DNA of 33,850 bases from Actinomycetes bacterium. Its GTDB lineage: Bacteria > Actinomycetota > Actinomycetes > Actinomycetales > Microbacteriaceae. The notes beneath the pieces are model-generated. The model was given only the letters and a program-made list of their open reading frames with translations. It ran no database searches and was not told where the DNA came from. The translations under genes and the position numbers were made by a program. Below are positions 10,701 to 18,425 of this stretch, piece by piece. The number at the start of each line of letters is the position of its first letter. Position 1 is the first letter of the stretch. The DNA lies in NCBI GenBank assembly GCA_029777095.1, contig JAKOTS010000091.1:1-33850 (forward strand), read 5' to 3'.

Positions 10701-11782
10701 TCGCTGGTGCGCCCCGCGCGACCGGATCGCTGCTGCGCGGAGGCCTGAGAGATCGCCTCGATCGGGAGTCGTTGCACCTTCGAGCGCAGGCTGTAGCGCG
10801 AGATGCGCGCGGTGCCGGCGTCGATGACGTAGCGGATACCGGGGACCGTCAGGCTGGTTTCGGCGACGTTCGTGGCGAGCACGACACGGCGCTTCACACC
10901 GGCAACCTTCGACGGTTCAAAGACGCGGTGCTGGTCGGCCGCCGAGAGCCGGCCATAGAGGGGGAGCACCTCAGTGGGGGAGGCCGCGTGCGCGTATGCA
11001 CCGCGCACCGCCTCCGCGGCATCCTTGATTTCTGCTTCGCCCGAGAGAAAAACGAGCACGTCGCCGGGTGCCTCGCGGTCGAGCTCGGCGAGGCCGGCGA
11101 CGATGCCCTCGAGGTAGTCCTTGTCATCGGCCGAACTCTGCTCGTCGTCGTCGGTGTCTGGATCGCTCTCGGCGACCAGGGGTCGGTAGCGCACCTCGAC
11201 GGGGAAGGTGCGACCCGAGACCTCGATGATGGGCGCCGGCTCGTCGTTCTTATCGGCAAAGAATTTCGCGAAGCTCTCGGGGTCGATCGTCGCCGACGTG
11301 ATGATGACGCGCAGGTCTGGGCGCTCGGGCAGTACCCGCTTGAGATACCCGAGCAGGAAGTCGATGTTGAGGCTGCGCTCGTGCGCCTCGTCGATGATGA
11401 TCGTGTCGTAGCGGCGGAGCTGGCGGTCGCGGTGGATCTCGTTCAGCAGGATGCCGTCGGTCATCAGCGCGATGCGGGTGTTCTTGCCGACCTTGTCGGT
11501 GAAGCGCACGCGGTAGCCGACCACGCCGCCGACCTCCTCGCCGAGCTCTTCGGCAATGCGTTCGGCGATGGTGCGGGCCGCGAGGCGGCGGGGCTGCGTG
11601 TGTGCGATCGCGGTGCGGCCGAGCTCGAGGCACATCTTTGGCAGCTGGGTGGTCTTGCCCGAACCCGTTGCGCCCGCGACGATCACGACCTGGTTGTCGC
11701 GGATGGCGCGCATGATGTCGTCGCGGCGCTGGCTGACGGGCAGCGCTTCGGGATACACGATCACGGGGAGGGGCACAGACAT
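7754..11782 (-). CDS. hrpA: ATP-dependent RNA helicase HrpA (DEAH box)
   Basis: A 1342-residue DEAH-box helicase, matching the unusual size of HrpA. HrpA unwinds RNA and, in E. coli, resolves stalled or collided ribosomes. Motif I is GATGSGKTT at 37-45, motif Ia follows at TQPRRLAA, motif II is DEAH at 131-134, motif III is SAT, and motif VI is QRSGRAGR. The HA2/OB-fold region and the large HrpA-specific C-terminal domain (DUF3418 type) follow. The latter contains an Ala/Gly/Pro-rich insert near 9000-8630. ATG 11782 is used because the body starts MSVPLPVIVYPEAL; GGAGGG lies two to three bases upstream, close for a ribosome site. The frame is open to 11866, but that part overlaps the divergent operator. 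TACGAT at 11791-11796 (minus) is a -10 candidate that would give a nearly leaderless mRNA. Confidence 0.95.
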   Translation of the reverse strand: MSVPLPVIVYPEALPVSQRRDDIMRAIRDNQVVIVAGATGSGKTTQLPKMCLELGRTAIAHTQPRRLAARTIAERIAEELGEEVGGVVGYRVRFTDKVGKNTRIALMTDGILLNEIHRDRQLRRYDTIIIDEAHERSLNIDFLLGYLKRVLPERPDLRVIITSATIDPESFAKFFADKNDEPAPIIEVSGRTFPVEVRYRPLVAESDPDTDDDEQSSADDKDYLEGIVAGLAELDREAPGDVLVFLSGEAEIKDAAEAVRGAYAHAASPTEVLPLYGRLSAADQHRVFEPSKVAGVKRRVVLATNVAETSLTVPGIRYVIDAGTARISRYSLRSKVQRLPIEAISQASAQQRSGRAGRTSDGIAIRLYSEDDFTRRPEFTEPEILRTSLASVILQMLSLGFGDLAAFPFIQPPDSRGIKDGIELLTELGAIRMRRPRAGEPQSAATPELTKIGRDLSRLPIDPRFARMVIESAKQNTGREVLAIVAGLTVQDVRERPLEHRERADQLHARFTDPTSDFLSLLNLWNYLQEQQGDLGSSAFRRMCRSEHLNYLRVREWQDVYRQLRQLSGAVGVTIGEPAVNPDGIHRSLLAGLLSHIGVKDAAAAGRAPAKRSQGSGPGPRAKGDYIGARHVRFAIFPGSGLSKKQPDAVMAAELVETSRLFARTVAQIDPAWAESLAGDLAKRSVSEPHWEKSQGAAVAFEKVTLYGVEIIPRRRIQFSRVDPQGARELFIRHALVEGEWDTSRLDKHLTAFDRDNRALRRRLEEVEERTRRRDILVDDEAVVEFYEQRLPQHVASVRAFEKWWREARTNTPDLLTMREADLLPESADAEEQHDETLFPSHWQQGDQRLALSYRFEPGTSDDGVTVIVPLPLLASVRPDGFDWQVPGSRTELIAALIRALPKPIRRHVVPAADFAARFAAELDGAGPESHGGLPPRTLRAALAALVSKIAYQPVDADSFEMERVPDHLQIAFRAVDERGKTVGSDSDLRALQAQLQGAARESVARTTTARGPGNAGGRGRNAAGAGTVAAAGAALPGAPTPASPHAAPARAATERSGITTWDVGEVPRVVDTPVAGGVVRGYPALVDDGDSVSLRIEATPERQHAAMRGGVRRLVLLAVASPVSYVQEHLSSAEKLTLAASPYPSARVLIEDCRVAVADQLIETVAPGGVVFSEPEFVRARDAVSAGMVDGLFATVALAARILARARDAERLLAKQNSMTLLGALSDVRAQLAGLIHPNFISRTGAARLPHLLRYLNAVVARLEGLADNPGRDRQRMTEYERAAALFAAAGGGIPLSPDASPALQRTRWLLEELRVSLFAQQLGTPEPVSVQRVAKALQSG

Positions 11783-11849
11783 AGCCCTCCATCGTATGTG
11801 CTCGCCTGCGTTGTTTGCCGGCGAGTGCGCATCCGGCACGGCAAAGTCA

Positions 11850-11885
11850 TTGCGGGCGCAAAGCACTTTGTGCTACAAAGTAGCT
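11850..11885 (+). promoter_or_regulatory. Promoter and palindromic operator of the ABC transporter operon
   Basis: ACTTTGT (11865-11871) and ACAAAGT (11875-11881) form a perfect inverted repeat around GCT. It overlaps a -10 candidate TACAAA (11874-11879), with TTGCGG (11850-11855) as a weak -35 after 18 bp. The -10 ends six bases before ATG 11886, so the transcript may start on the start codon. The likely ligand is the winged-helix regulator encoded at 12607. Confidence 0.65.
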
Positions 11886-12614
11886 ATGAATGCACACCGA
11901 GATTCCAGAGATGTGGGCGCCAACGACGCCTCTGCCGACGACGAGCAGCCGCTCGCGCCCGAGCAAATGCTCGCGCTGCTCGGTAACCAGCAACGCAGTA
12001 TCGAGAGCCAAGTTGCTGCCTTCGTTCCCGTGATCATGTTCAGCTGGGGCTTCGCCTGGCTGTTCGGGTTCGGGGTCTTGTGGCTCGCGCTCACCCCGGG
12101 CTCTGTGGTTCCGGTGCCGCTGCCCGCGGCGATCGCGATATTCGTGGTGCTGCTCGGCGCGGCGATTGTGATCTCGATCGTGATGAGCGTGCGCGCGGGG
12201 CGCGGTGTGCGCGGCAACAAGGCCGACACCTTTCGCGGCACTGTGTATGGCTGCTCGTGGTCGGTGGGCAGCCTAGCGATCCTCTTCTTCGGGCAGGGGC
12301 TCACCGTGAACGGCATGTCGACGGAGCTCGCCAACGTCTTCTACCCGATCGCATTCGTGCTCTTCGCGGGGCTGATGTACGTGGTCGGCGCGGCGATCTG
12401 GAACGCCGTACCGATGCTCGTGCTGGGGGCGTGGACTCTCGTGGTGGGCGTCGTCGCGACGTTCTTCGGGTTCCCCAACCACTACCTGCTGCTCGCGCTG
12501 GCCGGTGGGCTGGGCTTCTTGCTCTTTGCCACGCTGGCAGTCCTGCGCCTGCGCTTCCTGCGGCGGGCCGTCGACCCTCGAGTGATCGCGGCGAAGGCGG
12601 CTCGTCGTGGCTGA
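11886..12614 (+). CDS. Multi-pass membrane protein of unknown function, first gene of ABC operon
   Basis: A 242-residue protein. The first 40 or so residues are acidic and polar (ending LGNQQRSIESQ). About six hydrophobic segments follow (starting FVPVIMFSWGFAWLFGFGVL, then AIFVVLLGAAIVISIV, LAILFFGQ, FYPIAFVLFAGLMYVVGA, MLVLGAWTLVVGVVA, LLLALAGGLGFLLFATLAV), and the basic tail ends AAKAARRG. The N-terminus is probably cytoplasmic. No enzyme motif is seen. No Shine-Dalgarno site precedes the ATG, consistent with a leaderless mRNA. Its stop overlaps the start of the regulator gene by eight bases, tying it to the ABC transporter downstream; it may be an accessory or sensing subunit. Confidence 0.8.
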   Translation: MNAHRDSRDVGANDASADDEQPLAPEQMLALLGNQQRSIESQVAAFVPVIMFSWGFAWLFGFGVLWLALTPGSVVPVPLPAAIAIFVVLLGAAIVISIVMSVRAGRGVRGNKADTFRGTVYGCSWSVGSLAILFFGQGLTVNGMSTELANVFYPIAFVLFAGLMYVVGAAIWNAVPMLVLGAWTLVVGVVATFFGFPNHYLLLALAGGLGFLLFATLAVLRLRFLRRAVDPRVIAAKAARRG

Positions 12615-12903
12615 GCTTGACCCGGTGATCCATGCGCAGGCCCGGCTGCGCATCATGGCAGCGCTCGCGACGCTTGGTGTGGCCGAACAAATCTCGTTCC
12701 CGCGCTTGCAAGAGCTCTTGGAGATGACGGCGGGCAACCTCTCGACGCACCTGCGCAAGCTCGAAGACGCGGACTACATCACGGTTGAGAAGACCCACGA
12801 GCGGCGCACCCCGGTCACCTACGTGGCCCTGAGTAAACCCGGGCGCCGCGCGTTCGAGGACTACATGGACGGCCTTCGGGCCATGTTGGGAGGAACATCA
12901 TGA
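12607..12903 (+). CDS. Small winged-helix transcriptional regulator (MarR/ArsR-like)
   Basis: A 98-residue one-domain regulator. The segment LATLGVAEQISFPRLQELLEMTAGNLSTHLRKLEDADYI fits a winged helix with the recognition helix around GNLSTHLRKL. The wing VEKTHERRTPVTYVALS follows, then a helix that probably dimerises (RRAFEDYMDGL). This is the compact winged-helix type often encoded next to ABC exporters. The start is GTG 12607, overlapping the upstream stop (GTGGCTGA), so it is translated by coupling. Its stop overlaps the ABC ATPase start (ATGA). The operon order and the palindrome at 11865-11881 suggest that it represses its own operon. The inducer is unknown. Confidence 0.88.
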   Translation: MAELDPVIHAQARLRIMAALATLGVAEQISFPRLQELLEMTAGNLSTHLRKLEDADYITVEKTHERRTPVTYVALSKPGRRAFEDYMDGLRAMLGGTS

Positions 12904-13898
12904 CGACTTCGGCCCCGCGGGTGGCGGGCGGCCTTGCCGCAGAGCCCCTGGCATCCTTCGATCGAGTCACGCGTCGCTACGGAGACCTCGTGGCCGTCGA
13001 CGACATCACCCTCGACATCTTGCCTGGCGAAATCGTCGGGTTACTGGGGCCGAATGGTGCGGGCAAATCGACGCTGCTTTCGCTGATGCAGGGGCTGCGC
13101 CGGCCGAACGCCGGCGCCGTGCGGCTCTTTGGGGGAGACCCGCGTGACGCCCGCGCGCGGCAGCGGCTGGGGGCCACCCCGCAAGAAACGGCGTTGCCCG
13201 ACGCGCTCCGCGTGCATGAAGTGATCGACTTCGTTGGCGGCCACTTCGCCCAGCGCGTGTCGACAGCGCAGCTCGCCGAGCAGTTCGGGCTCACCGGCCT
13301 GCTTCGCCGCCAGACGGGCTCGCTCTCGGGTGGCCAGAAGCGGCGCGTGAGTGTGGCCCTCGCCTTTGTTGGGTCGCCCGCGCTCGTGCTGCTTGATGAG
13401 CCGACCACCGGCCTCGATGTTGACGCGCGCCGTGCGTTGTGGGCGGCCATCCGCGCGCAACACGCCGCTGGCGTCACCATCGTGGTGACCAGCCATTACC
13501 TCGAAGAAATCGAGGCGTTGGCCGAACGCGTCGTGGTGATCGGGAACGGGCGCCTCCTCGCCGATGACGCGATCGGCAATGTGCTTTCGCATGTCGGCCG
13601 CGCCCGGGTGAAGATTTCGACGACGGATGCCGCAGCCATCGCTTACCTCGATCCCTCCGCCCGGCACCAATCCGACGGCGACGTGCACCTCTTCACCACG
13701 AGTGACGCCGACCGGTTCGTGCGCGAGCTCGTGCGAAGTGGCCTCCCGTTTCACGACCTCGAAGTGCGCGGCGCGACCCTCGAAGAGGCATTTCTCACGC
13801 TGACCGGGCCTGGTGTAGTCAGCGGTGGTGCTGGCGATGGCGGTCGCCATGTTGGCGCCGAGGCATCAACGATTTCGGACCGAAAGGTGTTCTCATGA
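12900..13898 (+). CDS. ABC transporter ATP-binding protein (ABC-2 exporter type)
   Basis: A 332-residue ATPase. Walker A is GPNGAGKST at 50-58, the signature LSGGQ is at 142-146, Walker B with D-loop is LVLLDEPTTGLD at 162-173, and the switch His is H199. The C-terminal 110 residues form the accessory region common in CcmA/DrrA-type exporter ATPases (ending ATLEEAFLTLTG). A low-complexity Gly-rich tail follows. Start ATG 12900 overlaps the regulator stop by four bases and has GGGAGGA at 12888-12894. It powers the permease encoded next. Exported substrate unknown; drug, lipid or peptide export are the usual roles for this type. Confidence 0.93.
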   Translation: MTTSAPRVAGGLAAEPLASFDRVTRRYGDLVAVDDITLDILPGEIVGLLGPNGAGKSTLLSLMQGLRRPNAGAVRLFGGDPRDARARQRLGATPQETALPDALRVHEVIDFVGGHFAQRVSTAQLAEQFGLTGLLRRQTGSLSGGQKRRVSVALAFVGSPALVLLDEPTTGLDVDARRALWAAIRAQHAAGVTIVVTSHYLEEIEALAERVVVIGNGRLLADDAIGNVLSHVGRARVKISTTDAAAIAYLDPSARHQSDGDVHLFTTSDADRFVRELVRSGLPFHDLEVRGATLEEAFLTLTGPGVVSGGAGDGGRHVGAEASTISDRKVFS

Positions 13899-14716
13899 GC
13901 GTCGCAACCCCTTCTTCTCTTTCTGCTGTTTCTGGCTTTTCGCCCACCGTGCGCATCACCGCGGGGCAGATCGCGCGGCTCACCGTGCTGCACGCGAAGT
14001 ACGCGATGATCGAGACCTTCCGCGTGCCGATCGCCGTGATCGGTTCGTTGGTCTTTCCTGCACTCGCGCTGTTGTTTTTCGTCGTGCCCAACCGCTTCGT
14101 TGCCGATGACGTGACCATGGCGACGCAGGCGGTCGTGTCGATGTCGGTGTTCGCGGTGATGGCGAATGGGTTCTTCAGCTTTGGCCTCACGATTGCCGAA
14201 AACCGCGAGCAGGCGTGGGATCCGTACCTGCGCACGCTGCCGGCTCCCGGCATCGTTCGCGTGCTTGCCCAGATCTTCGCGACCGGGGCGATGGGCATCG
14301 CCGCCATCATCCCCGTCATCGCCGTGGGCGGATTGTTCACCGCCGCGGATGCCTCCGTGCTGCGGATCCTTTTTGGCCTCGTGGTGCTCGCGGTCGTGGC
14401 CGTGCCGTTCATGCTGATCGGCGCGTGCATCGGTTATGCAATGCCAATGAAGGGCGCTATCGCCGTCGTGCAGGTGGCGATGTTTGGGTTCGCGTTTGGC
14501 GGTGGGCTCTTCCTGCCACCGGTGCTGTTCGCTGATTGGCTCAACACGCTGTCGATGTGGCTGCCCTCGCGGCAGGCCCGCGAGCTCGTGATCTGGGCGG
14601 TCGAGGGCGGGCAGCTCGAATGGTGGGCGTGGGTCGGGATTTTCGCTTGGACGGCCGGGCTCCTCGTGCTGGCGCTGGTGTTGTTTCGTCGAGATGAAGG
14701 GCGCCGCTACCGCTGA
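13895..14716 (+). CDS. ABC-2 type transporter permease
   Basis: A 273-residue membrane protein with about six hydrophobic segments (among them IAVIGSLVFPALALLFFVV, VVSMSVFAVMANGFFSFGL, GAMGIAAIIPVIAVGGLF and ILFGLVVLAVVAVPFMLIGA), in the layout of ABC-2 exporter permeases (DrrB/NodJ-like). The start ATG 13895 overlaps the ATPase stop (ATGA), and GAAAGG lies about nine bases upstream. It is the last gene of the four-gene operon. A weak 5-bp hairpin (CCCGC 14717-14721, GCGGG 14727-14731) follows the stop. Confidence 0.9.
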   Translation: MSVATPSSLSAVSGFSPTVRITAGQIARLTVLHAKYAMIETFRVPIAVIGSLVFPALALLFFVVPNRFVADDVTMATQAVVSMSVFAVMANGFFSFGLTIAENREQAWDPYLRTLPAPGIVRVLAQIFATGAMGIAAIIPVIAVGGLFTAADASVLRILFGLVVLAVVAVPFMLIGACIGYAMPMKGAIAVVQVAMFGFAFGGGLFLPPVLFADWLNTLSMWLPSRQARELVIWAVEGGQLEWWAWVGIFAWTAGLLVLALVLFRRDEGRRYR

Positions 14717-14763
14717 CCCGCGTGGGGCGGGTGCCAACCCTGTGTATCCGTCCGGCCGCGTCG

Positions 14764-15612
<849 letters not shown>

Positions 15613-15620
15613 ACGACGCC

Positions 15621-15659
15621 AGCTCAGCGGTGGGCGCGACGCGCGCCCACCGCTGAGCT
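15621..15659. terminator. Strong 18-bp hairpin after the aldo/keto reductase gene
   Basis: AGCTCAGCGGTGGGCGCG (15621-15638) and its perfect reverse complement (15642-15659) enclose a three-base loop. A second small hairpin, GCCCGG-AAT-CCGGGC (15660-15674), follows directly. No U-tract follows, as is common for actinobacterial terminators. Confidence 0.75.
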
Positions 15660-15750
15660 GCCCGGAATCCGGGCACGAACGTTTCGCGTTTGCGCACTGC
15701 CCGTCCACACCGCGCGCCGTGCCCACTCGCAGCCTCCCGTGCCACCGCGT

Positions 15751-15906
15751 GTGACCCCGCATCGCGGGCTCAAACAGCTTGAACGCGAGGTCAAACGGCT
15801 ACGCCGACTGTGGCAGCTTCGCATCGCGCTCTTCGCGCCGGCCGACAACATTCTCACGGCGGGCGTGCCGCGGCGGAAGGGCCGCGCGGCTACACCCAGG
15901 TGCTGA
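15751..15906 (+). CDS. Possible small basic ORF (51 aa), doubtful
   Basis: In the 15675-15889 gap a frame starting at GTG 15751 encodes 51 residues. It includes a heptad-like basic helix (LKQLEREVKRLRRLW) and ends RKGRAATPRC. It overlaps the last 17 bases of the convergent pmt gene. No ribosome site or promoter is seen, and the frame also stays open upstream through GTG 15739. It may be a chance ORF or the remnant of a longer gene. No family is recognised, and nothing else is seen in this gap. Confidence 0.2.
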   Translation: MTPHRGLKQLEREVKRLRRLWQLRIALFAPADNILTAGVPRRKGRAATPRC

Positions 15907-17497
15907 GCCAGTTGTGCAGCACCCAGAACGGGTAGGGGATTTCCATCCCCGTCCACACTGGGTAGAAGAATGCCGAGATAAGCGCCGCGGCGGCCAAAAA
16001 CACCGCGATCGCGGCGGTCGCTCCGGCTCGCCGCTCAGGCGGCCCATCGCGCGGGCCCAAGGCGTGCTCGGCCACGAGCATCAACGCGAGCGCCACAAAC
16101 GGGATCATCACGACCGTGTAGAACTGGAAGATCGTGCGCTCACCGTAGAGCAACCACGGCAGGTACGTCACCGCGAGCCCGGTGAGCACGAACGCGATTC
16201 GCCAGTCGCGCGTCACGACGAAGCGGTAGATCAGGTAGAGCGCCGCGGCCATCCCGACCCACCAGATGAGCGGGTTCGACACGCTCGAGATCGCCTGCAC
16301 GCACCCGCCGGGCAGTGTGCAACCGGCCTCGCCCTCGGCGGTCTTCTCCCAAAACATGAAGGTCGGGCGGGTCATGAACGGCCAAGTCCACGCGGGCGAC
16401 GCATAGCTGTGCTCCGAGGTCAGCCCGACATGAAAGGTATACATCGACTCGTGGTACCGCCAAAGGCTCTGCAAGGGGAGCGGCACCCACGACCAGAACC
16501 CCGTCGCGGGGTTGTCCGCGGCGGCGGCGCGGTCGTAGCCCCCATCGGTCACGAGCCACCCGGTCCACGACACGAGGTACACCACCAGCGCGACCGGCAC
16601 GAGCTGCAAGAACGTGACCGGTCCCTGGCGCAGGGCGCCATCGCTCAGCCACCCGCCGATCCCGGCGCGGCGGCGCGCGAGCATGTCGGTGACGACGAGG
16701 TAGATCCCGACCCCGGCCAGCACGTAGGCGCCCGACCACTTCACGGCGCACGCGGCGCCGAGCGCCGCACCCGCCGCCAGCACCCATGGGCGCGACCACA
16801 CCACCGGGCCCCACTCGGGCCCGGATCCGTCACCACCCGCCCCGCTGTGCCCCGAAACGGCCAGGGCGATCCGCGCCTGCATTCGCTCGCGGTCGTAGAG
16901 AAGGAACAAGAACGCCAACAGCACGAAGAACATCAGCGAGTTGTCGAGCAGCGCGACCCGGCTCATCACGATCGCGACCCCGTCGATCGCCATCAAGAAC
17001 CCGGCCACCACGCCCAACATCGTCGATCCCGTGAGCTTGCGCCCGATGATCGTGACCAGCAACACCGCCGCGGTACCAACCAGCGCCGTCGTGATCCGCC
17101 AGGCCCACGCGTCACCGGCACCGAACGCCATCATCCCGAGCGCGATGATCCATTTGCCAAGCGGCGGATGCACCACGTACGCCGCCTGGTTCAGAAAGAC
17201 GCCCGTGTCACCTGCCTCGAACATGGCGTTTGCGGCATCCGGCCACTTCGCCTCGAAGCCCAGATGAAACAGCGAAAACGCGTCTTTCACGTAATACGTT
17301 TCATCGAACACCAGGGCGTGGGGATGCCCCAGATTCCAGACGCGCAACACCAGTGCGAGCAGCGTGACAAGCGCGGGCCCGCCCCACCACCACAGCCTCG
17401 CGCGGGCAGGGGTCCGAAGCATCCAGCCCCACCATCGATCGAGCGGGGCGCGCTCCACGCCGTGCTTCGGGGGAGCGACAACGGCAGGCTCAGTCAC
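15890..17497 (-). CDS. pmt: Polyprenol-phosphate-mannose protein O-mannosyltransferase (GT39)
   Basis: A 535-residue integral membrane glycosyltransferase. It moves mannose from a polyprenyl carrier to Ser/Thr of secreted proteins at the outer face of the membrane. The key acidic pair of the first loop, D65-E66, is in FDETYYVKD; the HPPLGKW segment and the RVALLDNSLMFF helix follow, as in PMT enzymes. About ten or more hydrophobic helices can be counted, and the C-terminus (AALISAFFYPVWTG, then WVLHNWLSTWV) is typical of actinobacterial Pmt. Size matches the mycobacterial homologue Rv1002c. The start is GTG 17497, with no Shine-Dalgarno site but TAGGCT exactly six bases upstream. It is divergent from rsmI, as in mycobacteria. 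Confidence 0.94.
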   Translation of the reverse strand: MTEPAVVAPPKHGVERAPLDRWWGWMLRTPARARLWWWGGPALVTLLALVLRVWNLGHPHALVFDETYYVKDAFSLFHLGFEAKWPDAANAMFEAGDTGVFLNQAAYVVHPPLGKWIIALGMMAFGAGDAWAWRITTALVGTAAVLLVTIIGRKLTGSTMLGVVAGFLMAIDGVAIVMSRVALLDNSLMFFVLLAFLFLLYDRERMQARIALAVSGHSGAGGDGSGPEWGPVVWSRPWVLAAGAALGAACAVKWSGAYVLAGVGIYLVVTDMLARRRAGIGGWLSDGALRQGPVTFLQLVPVALVVYLVSWTGWLVTDGGYDRAAAADNPATGFWSWVPLPLQSLWRYHESMYTFHVGLTSEHSYASPAWTWPFMTRPTFMFWEKTAEGEAGCTLPGGCVQAISSVSNPLIWWVGMAAALYLIYRFVVTRDWRIAFVLTGLAVTYLPWLLYGERTIFQFYTVVMIPFVALALMLVAEHALGPRDGPPERRAGATAAIAVFLAAAALISAFFYPVWTGMEIPYPFWVLHNWLSTWV

Positions 17498-17509
17498 GCA
17501 CCAAGCCTA
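17498..17509 (-). promoter_or_regulatory. Leaderless pmt promoter -10 (TAGGCT-N6-GTG)
   Basis: On the minus strand TAGGCT (17509-17504) lies six bases before the GTG at 17497. It overlaps the opposing -10 candidate of rsmI (TAGAGT, 17508-17513) by two bases, so polymerase should not occupy both promoters at once. Confidence 0.6.
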
Positions 17510-17527
17510 GAGTGCGAGACTGGAGCG
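17508..17527 (+). promoter_or_regulatory. rsmI promoter -10 candidate
   Basis: TAGAGT at 17508-17513 would start transcription near 17520, giving a leader of only about eight bases before ATG 17528. TGGAG (17521-17525) is a poor, very close ribosome site. An alternative hexamer GAGACT (17516-17521) is six bases from the ATG. Confidence 0.4.
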
Positions 17528-18385
17528 ATGATCATTCTCGCGGCCACTCCCATCGGCAACCTTGGGGATGCCTCACCCCGACTGGTGGCGGCGCTCGAAG
17601 CCGCGACCGTCATCGCCTCCGAAGACACCCGCACCACCCAGCGGTTGCTGCAGGGGTTGGGCGTGACGAACCGCCCGCGCCTGCTCGCACTGCACGATCA
17701 CAACGAGAAGGACCGCGCGCAGTCGGTGGTGGAGCTCGCCGAGGAAGGCGACGTGCTCGTGCTCAGCGATGCGGGGATGCCCACAGTCTCTGACCCCGGC
17801 TTCGCCCTCGTTGCGGCCGCCGCCGCGGCCGGCGTGACGGTCACCGCGATCCCCGGCCCGAGCGCCGTGATCACGGCGCTCGCCGTCTCGGGCCTCCCCA
17901 CCGACCGCTTCACGTTCGAAGGCTTCTTACCGCGAAAGGGCGGCGACCGACGCGCCGCGCTCGCCGCGGTGGCCCGCGAACCGCGCACGATGGTGTTCTT
18001 CGAATCTCCCTCACGCCTGGCCGACACCCTGCGCGATATGGGCGGGGTTTTTGGGGCTACCCGGCGCGCCGCGGTCTGCCGCGAGCTGACCAAATTCTAC
18101 GAAGAGGTGCGCCGCGGCACGGTCGAAGAGCTCGCGCAGTGGGCGGCAGAGGGTGTCCGCGGCGAGATCTGTGTCGTGGTCGAGGGAGCAGCCCCCGTGC
18201 AACTCTCGCTCGACGACGGCGTCGCGGAGGTGCTCTTGCTCGTCGCGGCGGGCGCGCGCCTGAAGGCGGCGGCCGCCGAGGTCGCGGGCCAGACGGGGCT
18301 GTCATCGCGCGATCTCTACCAGGGCGCGCTCTCGGCGCGGGGCGAAAGCGGCGAGAAATCGCCGAAGCCGTCACAGTCGAGCTGA
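17528..18385 (+). CDS. rsmI: 16S rRNA (cytidine-1402-2'-O)-methyltransferase RsmI
   Basis: A 285-residue tetrapyrrole-methylase-fold enzyme that 2'-O-methylates C1402 in the 16S rRNA decoding centre using SAM. The family hallmarks are present: LAATPIGNLGDASPR at 4-18, IASEDTRTTQRLL, LSDAGMPTVSDPG, the SAM-site IPGPSAVITALA and FEGFLP. Length is normal. The start at ATG 17528 is set by the conserved N-terminus; the frame is open far upstream on the antisense of pmt, which is not coding. It leads towards metG, 40 bases downstream. Its position next to pmt matches mycobacterial Rv1003. Confidence 0.96.
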   Translation: MIILAATPIGNLGDASPRLVAALEAATVIASEDTRTTQRLLQGLGVTNRPRLLALHDHNEKDRAQSVVELAEEGDVLVLSDAGMPTVSDPGFALVAAAAAAGVTVTAIPGPSAVITALAVSGLPTDRFTFEGFLPRKGGDRRAALAAVAREPRTMVFFESPSRLADTLRDMGGVFGATRRAAVCRELTKFYEEVRRGTVEELAQWAAEGVRGEICVVVEGAAPVQLSLDDGVAEVLLLVAAGARLKAAAAEVAGQTGLSSRDLYQGALSARGESGEKSPKPSQSS

Positions 18386-18412
18386 GGGTCCGCGGCGCTC
18401 GCCGGGTCTCCG

Positions 18413-18425
18413 TACAATGGAGCGC
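18413..18425 (+). promoter_or_regulatory. metG promoter -10 (TACAAT, near-leaderless)
   Basis: TACAAT (18413-18418) matches the -10 consensus at five of six bases and lies seven bases before ATG 18426. The GGAG at 18419-18422 looks like a ribosome site, but it would fall upstream of a transcript starting from this -10. It could serve only a readthrough transcript from rsmI. Confidence 0.6.

Noticed and set aside
11783..11866. A longer HrpA N-terminus beginning at 11866
   Set aside because: It would overlap the operator and promoter of the divergent operon, and the extra residues do not look like HrpA.
15779..18385. An 868-codon open frame on the plus strand running antisense through pmt into rsmI
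   Set aside because: The pmt part is the antisense of a clear membrane enzyme gene and encodes an Arg/His/Pro-rich sequence without domains. Only the rsmI portion from 17528 is real; high GC removes stop codons.
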